From Propionibacteriaceae bacterium (GTDB lineage Bacteria > Actinomycetota > Actinomycetes > Propionibacteriales > Propionibacteriaceae): a stretch of 5,935 bases of DNA. The notes beneath the pieces are model-generated. The model was not told the origin of the DNA. It did no database searches and saw only the letters and a program-made list of their open reading frames with translations. Within the stretch, counting starts at the first letter, position 1. The number at the start of each line of letters is the position of its first letter. The DNA lies in contig JAGQUI010000188.1 in assembly GCA_020438595.1 (NCBI GenBank), positions 1 through 5,935 on the forward strand. Direction: 5' to 3'. A program made the position numbers and the translations under genes. Of this stretch, positions 1 through 5,935 are shown piece after piece.

Positions 1-3000
1 CGGTGACCAGCGCACCGAGAACAGCCGTGCTGATGAGGGCAACCTAGCGAGCATCTCGTGACCGGTGCCGGTGGCCCGGAAGACGATGGCGCTGCCGTCG
101 GGTCCGGCGCCGGCGATCGAGCCGTTGCGCGCGACGTCGAGGTCCTGGATGCCGGCCGCGGCTCCGATCAGGTCCTCGACCAGCCGAGGGCGACTCGGGG
201 TGGACAGGTCGTAGACGCGGACATGCCCTGCCTGACCCCCCGTCACGAGGCGCTTCCCGTCGGCGGTGAAGGCCACACCGAAGACGATTCCCTCCCCGGG
301 GACGGTCGCCAACGGCTCGGCGGAATCGTCAGACCACAGGACGGTGTCCCCGGAATCGAGCCCTGCGGCATACAGCCGCTTCACCGTTGAGACCCCCGCG
401 GACGTGGGCAGATGCTGGACGCCGCGCAGCTCACGGGACACGCTGGGCTGACCGCCGGTGACGTCGAGAAGGAGCGCTCGGTTCGTGTCCGCCACGACGA
501 AGAGGTGCCTGTCGTCGACAAACTTCGTGGCTCCCAAGTTGATGGATGCCCCCTCCACCTGTGCCACGAACGCGCGGGTCCACACCCCGTCCGGGCCATG
601 CCGCCAACCCAGGACAGCCCCGTCGACCGTCCCCGCAACGATCAACGACCCGTCAGGGCTGAGGTCACCGGCTCCATTGGTCGACATGCCCTCGGGCACA
701 TCGGGCAGTACGGCAGTGACCCTCGGATTGTCCGGATCGCTCACGTCCCAGACACGCACCTGGTCACCACTGGCATCCGGGAAGGAGATCAGTGTGCGTC
801 CGTCGGCGGACCAGACGCTGCCGAAGACCTTGGTCGTGGGGTTGTCCGCTCCCGGAGCCCAGGCACCGCGCAGGACGACCTGTCCGGTGGTCACCCCAAC
901 CGCCAACCGGCCGTCAGAGAGATAGTTGGCGTGGGTCACGATGTCGGGCATCGCAAAGGTATTGATGATGCGCCCCTCGGGGCTCACGGTGCGCACGGTC
1001 CCGTCGGACGACGAGAACGTCACCAGATGACCATCCGGGCTCACGCCCACATCGTTGACCCAGCTGTCGAACGAGGCCAGTTGCGTCACCGGTCCGAAGC
1101 CGTCGCCCTCCAACGAGATTCGATAGGCGACGTTCTCGCGTCGAGTCGAGGCGTATGCCGCTGTGCCCGCCGCGCGGACCCGGGTCACCCGTCCTTGGCC
1201 CAAGGTAGTCGTCGCCAGGACCGCGTGTTCCGCAGTCCCCGTGCGCAGGGTGAGCAGGCCACTGGTCGAGCCGGTGATCAGTCGTCCGTCCGGGAGGTAG
1301 GACGTCGACGCGACGGGCCACTCGGAGGCGACCGTCCGGTCCTCGATGACGGTACCTGCGGTTGCATCGACGCTGAAGAAGTGGATGCCGTTGTCGCGGG
1401 TGCCCACGGCGATCTCGTCGCCCGTGGGTGAGAAGTCGATGCCGCCCCCGAAATAGGTCGGCACCGTGAAGGCGCCGATCGGTCGAGGATGGAAGGGGGC
1501 AGTGACGTCGTAGACGATGGCGGCCCCACCCGCACTGATCACTGCCAGGACGGGGGCAGTCGGGCTCCAGGCGAAGGCATCGAGGCTGTCTGCCGTGCCC
1601 GCTGAGGGCGCCGGAGGTGTGGACACCCGCCGCGGGGCAGGGCCACTCACATCCTCCAGCGAGAACGTCGCTCCCGTCGAGCCGATGGCGATCAGGGGTC
1701 GACGGGGGTCCGCACCGATCGCCGGTGAACCCACCGGCACGCTCAGCGTAGTCAGGGAAGGGTTACCGGTGGCGCCGATGACGGCTGCGCGGGACTGCAG
1801 GGTTGACGCCTGACGGAAGGAGGCGACCGCCAACTCACGCGCGACCATGGGGTCGGTGGGGGCGAACTTGGCGGCCTCCGCTGCCAGTTGGCGGGCCTCG
1901 GCCAAGCTGCGTTCGGTGCTCAGGGTGCGTTCGGAGTTGATCGCCAGACCTGACGCGGCCAGGGCCGACACGGCCGCAGCCGAGACCGCAGCCAGCAGCA
2001 GCCGGGACCGCCGTAGCCGACGCGCCGTGGACAGAGCTTCGGCATCGTGGGCGGCCAGGCTGGTCGTGACCAGGGCCGACCGTTCGGCAGTGATACGCGA
2101 CGCGGGGTCCTCCAGCCAAGCCCGGGCGGCGTCGAGGCGCACGCCACGCAACAAGAGGCCGGGGTCCCGGTTCGCGGCGGACCAGGCCCGCGACTCACGA
2201 TCGAGGACCTGCTCGACCCCGAGGCGGACCCGGTCGTCTTCGATCCAGCGCGCCAGTCGATCCCAGGCCGACAGCACGGCCTCGTGGCTGAATCTCGCCT
2301 GGAGATCGTCGAGAGAGATGAGCCGGTGGTGGGCGAAGTGCTCGAGGACGGCGACATGCTCGAGCGGGATCGACGCGTCGAGCGTCAACGCGCCACCCGT
2401 TGGTCGTTGGTCCTCCTCGACCACTACGAGACGGAGCAAGAGCCCCTGTGCGAGCTCCTGCTGCGACGCCGACAGTGCGGCATACGCCTCCTCTGCGGAG
2501 CGACTGATCGCCCCGGCGACCCCGCCGACCGCCTCGTAGTCGGCCAAGGTGAGCTGGCTGCGATTCGAGTGCTCCCACATGAGGTGCAGCGTGTGGGAGA
2601 GATGGGGCAGGACGGCCTGGAGGTCGGGGTTGCCGAGGGTTAGGTCGTGGACGACCTGCGTGGCCAACCCGGGGGCACAGCTCGAACCAACCCGTTCGGC
2701 CGGGCCGGTGATGGTCCGGGCCAGGGCGGCGGCGCCCATCGAGGGAACCAAGAAGGCTCGTCGGCCGAGGGCCTCGACGAGTTGAGGCGTGTCGGCCACG
2801 TGGGCGTAGAAGTCCGAACGCACCACCAGGACCACCCGCTGGCAAGGTCTGTCGGCCCATTGGGCAACGCCGTCGACCGCGGCCTCACGGACGGACGGAT
2901 CGTCGGTGCGTGTCCACAGTTCCTCGAACTGGTCGATGACGAGGAGGCTGTCTCCCGGCACGTCTGGGATGCTCGAAAGTTGCGACAACAGGTCTGTGCC

Positions 3001-3510
3001 GGGACGCACGACCGAGACCGTCCAGGTGTCCGCGAGGTCTCCGAGGAGGCCGGCCCGCACCAACGACGACTTGCCCGAACCCGAGGCGCCGAGGACGACG
3101 ACGATGCCCTGATCCGTGCGACGGACCAGGTCGGCCAGAGCCGCAGTCTCGTCGTCGCGACCGAAGAAGACCTCGCGGTCCTCGGTCTCGAAAGGATCCA
3201 GCCCGCGATAGGGCTCGCGTCGTTGGGTCGCGCGACGCTGGTGAGCGCGCCGCAGGGCAGCCAGCCAATCATCGTGCGCTTCAGGGGGAACGCCCAGCGC
3301 CGAGACCAGGTCGACGAAGGCTTCTGGCCGGGTGAGCGGTGGCAGGTGCCGGCCGCTGAGATACCCGCCGAGAGTGCTGCTGGGCAGGTCCGCAGCCTTG
3401 GCCACGTCTCGGACGGATCGGCCTTGTAGAGCCCGCAACCCGGCCAAAGCAGCGGCCAACTCGGGGCCGCTGCGGATGTCCTGAGGGTTGGGCCTGACGG
3501 CGGTGGTCAC
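1..3510 (-). CDS. HTH (XRE-like) - nSTAND1 NTPase - TM - WD40 propeller protein, C-terminus cut off by window edge
   Basis: I recognise the family but no named gene. It is a one-polypeptide signal-transduction NTPase, probably a membrane-anchored sensor that binds DNA. The frame is open for 1170 codons to base 1. An in-frame TAG three codons upstream limits the start, so GTG at 3510 is the most upstream choice. Domains in order: residues 17-75 are an XRE-like helix-turn-helix (RSVRDVAKAADLPSSTLGGYLSGR). Residues 101-118 carry the nSTAND1 entry motif (YRGLDPFETEDREVFFGR). Walker A is GASGSGKSS at 141-149 and Walker B is LLVIDQFEEL at 189-198. RSDFY lies at 231-235, ITGPAERVG at 267-275, and the conserved SHEAVLSAWDRLARWI at 408-423. 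A hydrophobic helix spans about 503-524, preceded by RRLRRSR. From about 590 on there are about 14 weak WD40-like blades with SPDG/TADG turns and V-R-V-W/Y-D strands, clearest at 897-927 and 1076-1106. The last blade begins at the window edge, so about 30-50 residues are probably missing. Related HTH-STAND-WD40 proteins are common in actinobacteria; substrate, partners and target genes are unknown. It is divergent from the two-component genes. Confidence 0.93.
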   Translation of the reverse strand, partial: MTTAVRPNPQDIRSGPELAAALAGLRALQGRSVRDVAKAADLPSSTLGGYLSGRHLPPLTRPEAFVDLVSALGVPPEAHDDWLAALRRAHQRRATQRREPYRGLDPFETEDREVFFGRDDETAALADLVRRTDQGIVVVLGASGSGKSSLVRAGLLGDLADTWTVSVVRPGTDLLSQLSSIPDVPGDSLLVIDQFEELWTRTDDPSVREAAVDGVAQWADRPCQRVVLVVRSDFYAHVADTPQLVEALGRRAFLVPSMGAAALARTITGPAERVGSSCAPGLATQVVHDLTLGNPDLQAVLPHLSHTLHLMWEHSNRSQLTLADYEAVGGVAGAISRSAEEAYAALSASQQELAQGLLLRLVVVEEDQRPTGGALTLDASIPLEHVAVLEHFAHHRLISLDDLQARFSHEAVLSAWDRLARWIEDDRVRLGVEQVLDRESRAWSAANRDPGLLLRGVRLDAARAWLEDPASRITAERSALVTTSLAAHDAEALSTARRLRRSRLLLAAVSAAAVSALAASGLAINSERTLSTERSLAEARQLAAEAAKFAPTDPMVARELAVASFRQASTLQSRAAVIGATGNPSLTTLSVPVGSPAIGADPRRPLIAIGSTGATFSLEDVSGPAPRRVSTPPAPSAGTADSLDAFAWSPTAPVLAVISAGGAAIVYDVTAPFHPRPIGAFTVPTYFGGGIDFSPTGDEIAVGTRDNGIHFFSVDATAGTVIEDRTVASEWPVASTSYLPDGRLITGSTSGLLTLRTGTAEHAVLATTTLGQGRVTRVRAAGTAAYASTRRENVAYRISLEGDGFGPVTQLASFDSWVNDVGVSPDGHLVTFSSSDGTVRTVSPEGRIINTFAMPDIVTHANYLSDGRLAVGVTTGQVVLRGAWAPGADNPTTKVFGSVWSADGRTLISFPDASGDQVRVWDVSDPDNPRVTAVLPDVPEGMSTNGAGDLSPDGSLIVAGTVDGAVLGWRHGPDGVWTRAFVAQVEGASINLGATKFVDDRHLFVVADTNRALLLDVTGGQPSVSRELRGVQHLPTSAGVSTVKRLYAAGLDSGDTVLWSDDSAEPLATVPGEGIVFGVAFTADGKRLVTGGQAGHVRVYDLSTPSRPRLVEDLIGAAAGIQDLDVARNGSIAGAGPDGSAIVFRATGTGHEMLARLPSSARLFSVRWSP

Positions 3511-3516
3511 AGCCGC

Positions 3517-3522
3517 AACCTA
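3517..3522 (-). promoter_or_regulatory. Possible -10 element for a leaderless transcript of the STAND gene
   Basis: The minus strand reads TAGGTT, fitting the TANNNT pattern of actinobacterial -10 hexamers. Exactly six bases separate it from the GTG start at 3510, which would place transcription initiation at or beside the start codon. This fits the absence of any Shine-Dalgarno sequence upstream of the GTG. No convincing -35 hexamer lies 16-18 bases further upstream. The TAG inside this hexamer is also the in-frame stop that bounds the open frame. A chance match is possible in a short A/T-containing patch. Confidence 0.35.
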
Positions 3523-3541
3523 GGCCACCGCACCCAACTCT

Positions 3542-3554
3542 CGCTCGCCGAGCG
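3542..3554. repeat. Short inverted repeat CGCTC-GCC-GAGCG
   Basis: Two perfect 5-base arms flank a 3-base centre, about 32 bases upstream of the STAND gene start. It could be half of an operator or a small hairpin. Arms this short and GC-rich occur often by chance in such DNA, so the functional claim is weak. Confidence 0.3.
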
Positions 3555-3613
3555 CTGGGTGAGTGGAGCCATGTCTCATGCACTGGCAACCGGGTGTGCG
3601 ACAGGCGACAAGA

Positions 3614-3631
3614 TGTACGGAGTTGTACGGA
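3614..3631. repeat. Tandem direct repeat TGTACGGA x2, 10-base period
   Basis: TGTACGGA occurs at 3614-3621 and again at 3624-3631, separated by GT. The period is exactly 10 bases, about one helical turn, so both copies face the same side of the DNA. The core GTACGG recurs at 3705-3710, 80 bases after the second copy. Direct repeats spaced by one turn upstream of a regulator gene are typical of binding sites for a dimeric regulator. Candidate binders in this window are the NarL-type response regulator and the HTH domain of the STAND protein. The binding role is inferred; the repeat itself is directly seen. Confidence 0.5.
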
Positions 3632-3678
3632 TGCGGGCCGTCTCGTTGCGCGGCTCAGGACCGGAGTCCACGGTGAAC

Positions 3679-3695
3679 GGGTGACGGCATCACCC
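3679..3695. repeat. Perfect inverted repeat GGGTGA-CGGCA-TCACCC
   Basis: Two perfect 6-base arms flank a 5-base centre, giving an 11-base spacing between arm centres, as expected for an operator bound by a symmetric dimer. It lies about 150 bases before the response-regulator ATG and 170 bases before the STAND GTG. A GGTGA copy also sits at 3672-3676. No T-run follows on either strand, so it does not look like a terminator. It could also form a hairpin in a 5' leader if transcription starts upstream. Confidence 0.45.
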
Positions 3696-3842
3696 CCGAC
3701 TCGAGTACGGCATGTTGGGCCGCGTCTTGCCCCCATAACTGGTGACGTGAGATCGGTGGTCTCGCCCGTAGCGACTGGCAACACTGACGGGAACGCCGGC
3801 CCCCATTCACCTTGCCCTCGACCCCCGGCGCCCCCTTCCGAC

Positions 3843-4529
3843 ATGCTTCGTGACCAGCCTTCGCCACCCCTGCGCTCGGGGCTGCGCATCGGCGCCGTCG
3901 ACGACCATCCCGTGATCCTCGCCGGTGTGTCCGAGGGCCTCCGCTGGCACTTGTCCGGCTCGGTGGTGACGCCGGTCACCCGCAGCGTCGACTTCTTCCT
4001 CGCCGCAGCACCCACCGTCGACGTCGTCCTGCTCGACATCGAGCTGCACGACGGCACGGACCCAGCCGACAACGTCCGACGCCTCACAGCCAAGGGCTGG
4101 CCGGTGCTGCTCTTCACCCAAGACCCCAGGATGCACTTGGTCTCGCGCACCTTCCGCGCCGGGGCACAAGGCATCCTCTCCAAGGGAGAGGACCTCACCA
4201 CCATCGCGTATGCAGTGAACCTCGTGGCCTCCGGCACTCCCTACCTCTCGCCGGAGTGGGCCGTCGCCGTGGCACAGGACGAGGCCTGGACCGCGCCGAA
4301 CCTCGCCCCCCGCGAAGTAGAGGCCGTCCGGTTGTATGCCGCCGGCATGAAGTTGACGTCCGTCGCACGTCGGCTTGGTGTCAGTGAGGACACAGCCCGT
4401 ACGTATCTGTTGCGCGCGCGGCACAAGTACGCCGAGGCCGGACGGCCCGCCAACACCAAGACCGATCTCTACATCCGGGCCGTCGAAGACGGCATACTTC
4501 CGACGCCCGGAACCGTCGTCGACGGGTAG
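3843..4529 (+). CDS. NarL/FixJ-family response regulator (REC + LuxR-type HTH)
   Basis: This is a cytoplasmic transcription factor that should be activated by phosphoryl transfer from the kinase encoded 3 bases downstream. From ATG 3843 it is 228 residues, in the usual 205-230 range for the family. The receiver domain covers about 14-130: acidic pair D20-D21 in AVDDHPVI, phospho-acceptor D65 in VVLLDIE, switch T92 in LLFTQD and conserved K114 in GILSKGE, all present and correctly spaced. The LuxR/GerE helix-turn-helix covers about 152-215, with LAPREVEAVRLYAAGM and the recognition-helix region RRLGVSEDTARTYL. The start is uncertain. No Shine-Dalgarno precedes ATG 3843, and in-frame GTGs at 3747, 3681 and 3594 would add Pro- and Gly-containing extensions without recognisable structure. 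I prefer 3843 because the receiver begins about 14 residues later. Regulation may involve the upstream repeats. Target genes are not visible. Confidence 0.93.
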   Translation: MLRDQPSPPLRSGLRIGAVDDHPVILAGVSEGLRWHLSGSVVTPVTRSVDFFLAAAPTVDVVLLDIELHDGTDPADNVRRLTAKGWPVLLFTQDPRMHLVSRTFRAGAQGILSKGEDLTTIAYAVNLVASGTPYLSPEWAVAVAQDEAWTAPNLAPREVEAVRLYAAGMKLTSVARRLGVSEDTARTYLLRARHKYAEAGRPANTKTDLYIRAVEDGILPTPGTVVDG

Positions 4530-4530
4530 G
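4524..4530 (+). promoter_or_regulatory. Weak, close-set ribosome-binding sequence for the kinase gene
   Basis: GGGTAGG overlaps the response-regulator stop codon and ends two bases before the kinase ATG at 4533. It is purine-rich but sits closer to the start than an ideal Shine-Dalgarno. With only 3 bases between the stop and the ATG, translational coupling by ribosomes finishing the response regulator is the likelier mechanism. Confidence 0.3.
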
Positions 4531-4532
4531 CC

Positions 4533-5935
4533 ATGGCGGCTCTCGGTGAGAGAGGAGCCAGCGGTCAGGTCGGGTCCCGTCCACCGCCTCCTGATTGGTC
4601 CGTGCGGACTTCAATACGCGCAGTCACGCTCGGTGTGCTCAGCAATGTGGTCTTCACGGGGCTCACCTGGTTCCAGACGGCCACGTACTTCCATCCCGGC
4701 GTCAACGCCGTCGCCCTATTGGTCGTAATGGCATCCGCATCCTGGCTGATCCTGCGTGTGGGCAAACGTATCCTGGACCGCCGCGACGTCTTGGCGGTCA
4801 TCCTTGCCCAGGCCACCGCCAGTTTGGCGTTGGCGGTGACCCCGCACACCGGACCGAGCTCGGGCGCCAGCATCTGGACGCAAGGCTGGAGCGTCACGTC
4901 GGTCTGTGCCGCCATGCTGCTCTTCCCGAGGGTCACAGGCGGGTTGTTGGTCGCCCTGTCCAGCCTCAGTTACGCGCTGGTCCGGTTCACCGAGGTGCGG
5001 CCGGTCATCGCACTCATCGAGGCGGCCATCCCGGTTCTGGGCGCCACCGTTGTCACCTGGGCTGCCCACGCAACGTCGTCCCGTTACCGCGAAGCGCAGG
5101 TCGCCGCCGAGGTTGCGGCCGCGAGGGCTGAGGCCGCGGAGGAAGCTCGCGCCCGCGAACAGGCTCGTGACTGGTGGAAGAGAATCCTCCACGACAAGGT
5201 CATCGGCGCGCTCCTGCTCGCCTCCCGAGCGACCGCCACCAGCCAACTGGCGCAGGCGCGTCACCTGGCCCAAGATGCCTTGGAGACCTTGGACACGATC
5301 GAGGAACTCGACGCGGACCGCCAGGACGCGCATCTCGACCTTCCCCTGACCGTTTCCGCGCAAGACGACCTCCACATTCCGTTGACCGATCGTCTCTACC
5401 GGACGGCCGTGCGCCATGGCCTGCTGCCCGATGTTTCCGAAGGATGGACCCTCGCCGGGAGCTCGAGGTCCATACCGCCGGCCGTGGCAGAGGCTATCCT
5501 GGCCGCGGCAGATCAGGTGTTCAGCAACGTCGCCCGCCACTCGAGAACCACGACGGTCGCCGTTCGAGTCACCCAATCACCCACGCAGGTAACCGTCCGA
5601 GTGCGCGATGACGGCGTCGGCTTCGACCCGTCGGCAGTGGACACCCGGCGCCAAGGGTTGTCGGTATCGCTTCCGGGACACATGGCCTTGGTGTCGGGAA
5701 GCTCGGCTGTTCAGTCCGCCCTCGGGAAGGGCACGACGGTCACACTCAAGTGGCAGGCGGCCGACTCGACGGTTGGTTTGACCAATGTCACTGCGGAACA
5801 GGTGCGTGCGTGGTGGTGGGTCACGGCCCTCTTCGCATCACTGCACCTCGGCGCGTGTTGGTTCTCCGGTCTTCCGATCGCCGTTGGCGTTGTGGGTTGG
5901 ACCGGCCTCGCTGTGTGGCTGATCGGCATGGGCCT
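4533..5935 (+). CDS. Membrane sensor histidine kinase (HisKA_3-like/HATPase_c) with extra C-terminal membrane segments, incomplete at window end
   Basis: This is the probable partner kinase of the preceding response regulator: it should autophosphorylate on histidine and pass phosphate to D65. The window holds 467 codons with no stop. Residues about 31-180 form five or six hydrophobic segments (near 31-49, 57-76, 84-103, 121-152, 157-178). They are followed by an Ala/Glu/Arg-rich coiled coil at 186-214. The dimerisation/phospho-acceptor motif is RILHDKVIGALLLAS with H220. The ATPase domain covers about 316-407: N-box QVFSNVARHS with N332, G1 box RDDGVGFD at 358-365, a G2-type GLSVSL at 375-380 and GKGTTVTL at 398-405. 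The residues before the membrane part are soluble and Pro-rich. Unusually, the chain does not end after the ATPase domain. It continues into hydrophobic stretches at about 425-444 and 447-467, and beyond the window. ATG 4533 is chosen for the 3-base spacing from the upstream stop; GTG 4602, just before the first membrane segment, is the alternative. The ligand is unknown. Confidence 0.9.
   Translation, partial: MAALGERGASGQVGSRPPPPDWSVRTSIRAVTLGVLSNVVFTGLTWFQTATYFHPGVNAVALLVVMASASWLILRVGKRILDRRDVLAVILAQATASLALAVTPHTGPSSGASIWTQGWSVTSVCAAMLLFPRVTGGLLVALSSLSYALVRFTEVRPVIALIEAAIPVLGATVVTWAAHATSSRYREAQVAAEVAAARAEAAEEARAREQARDWWKRILHDKVIGALLLASRATATSQLAQARHLAQDALETLDTIEELDADRQDAHLDLPLTVSAQDDLHIPLTDRLYRTAVRHGLLPDVSEGWTLAGSSRSIPPAVAEAILAAADQVFSNVARHSRTTTVAVRVTQSPTQVTVRVRDDGVGFDPSAVDTRRQGLSVSLPGHMALVSGSSAVQSALGKGTTVTLKWQAADSTVGLTNVTAEQVRAWWWVTALFASLHLGACWFSGLPIAVGVVGWTGLAVWLIGMG

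Larger units (their letters stand above)
3511..3842. other. Divergent intergenic region between the STAND gene and the two-component genes
   Basis: This 332-base stretch separates two divergently transcribed units and should hold promoters for both. Seen in it: a -10-like hexamer for the minus-strand gene next to its start; a short palindrome at 3542-3554; GTACGG copies at 3615, 3625 and 3705; and a perfect palindrome at 3679-3695. A C-rich stretch runs from about 3797 to the ATG at 3843. The plus frame is technically open from a GTG at 3594, but the residues it would encode before 3843 look like no known domain and end in a Pro-rich run, so I treat it as mainly non-coding. No clear -35/-10 pair was found for the plus-strand operon. 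CATAACT at 3734-3740 is the most A/T-rich candidate. Confidence 0.6.

Noticed and set aside
412..1431. A 339-codon plus-strand open frame, with other plus-strand frames at 58-390, 1847-2539, 2047-2643 and 2647-3429.
   Set aside because: They lie antisense to the continuous 1170-codon minus-strand frame with intact domain motifs. Their translations are low-complexity, rich in Arg, Gly, Asp and Ser, with no recognisable domain; long antisense frames are expected in high-GC DNA.
3679..3695. The palindrome read as a rho-independent terminator.
   Set aside because: No T-run follows on either strand, and it sits between divergent gene starts where no transcript ends.
3281..4237. A 318-codon minus-strand open frame across the intergenic region and the response regulator.
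   Set aside because: It overlaps the start of the STAND gene in another frame and is antisense to the receiver domain. Its translation is Arg/Ser-rich without domain signatures.
4545..4557. A purine-rich Shine-Dalgarno-like GGTGAGAGAGGAG inside the kinase gene.
   Set aside because: No ATG, GTG or TTG follows at a suitable distance in the kinase frame. It simply encodes residues 5-8 (GERG) and is probably coincidental.
4716..5576. A 286-codon minus-strand open frame opposite the kinase.
   Set aside because: The plus-strand frame carries clear histidine-kinase motifs (H220, N332, DDGVGFD); the opposite frame has none.
1..5935. Search by eye for CRISPR repeats, tRNA or rRNA genes, insertion-sequence ends or integrases.
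   Set aside because: Nothing resembling them was found; nearly all bases are explained by three coding frames and one intergenic region.

Overview
The window reads as high-GC DNA from an actinobacterium. The evidence is strongly GC-biased third codon positions, GTG starts, a start codon lying just 3' of a -10-like hexamer, and protein families typical of that phylum. I cannot place it more finely; Micrococcales or Propionibacteriales would be a guess. No RNA gene, CRISPR array, insertion sequence or integrase was seen.

Three protein genes account for almost all of it, laid out as a divergent pair of regulatory units. On the minus strand, one very long reading frame runs from a GTG at 3510 through the left edge at base 1: 1170 codons without a stop. 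I read it by translating the reverse complement. It encodes an XRE-like helix-turn-helix, an nSTAND1-type P-loop NTPase, a single predicted membrane helix and about 14 degenerate WD40-like blades. Many sizeable plus-strand open frames between 58 and 3429 are antisense shadows of this gene.

Bases 3511-3842 form a 332-base divergent intergenic region with several repeat and palindrome motifs: two copies of TGTACGGA exactly 10 bases apart with a third GTACGG 80 bases further on, a perfect 6-bp-arm palindrome, and a shorter one. It probably holds both promoters.

On the plus strand, a NarL/FixJ-type response regulator (3843-4529) is followed after 3 bases by a membrane histidine kinase gene (4533 to the right edge, 467 codons, incomplete). 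They form a classic co-transcribed two-component pair. The kinase is unusual in having further hydrophobic segments after its ATPase domain.

Taken together, the window holds two signal-sensing regulators back to back: a one-polypeptide membrane STAND protein with its own DNA-binding domain, and a two-component system. No effector, metabolic or transport gene is visible, so what either responds to cannot be read here. Whether they cross-regulate, and whether the STAND protein is a defence or conflict factor, is inference.
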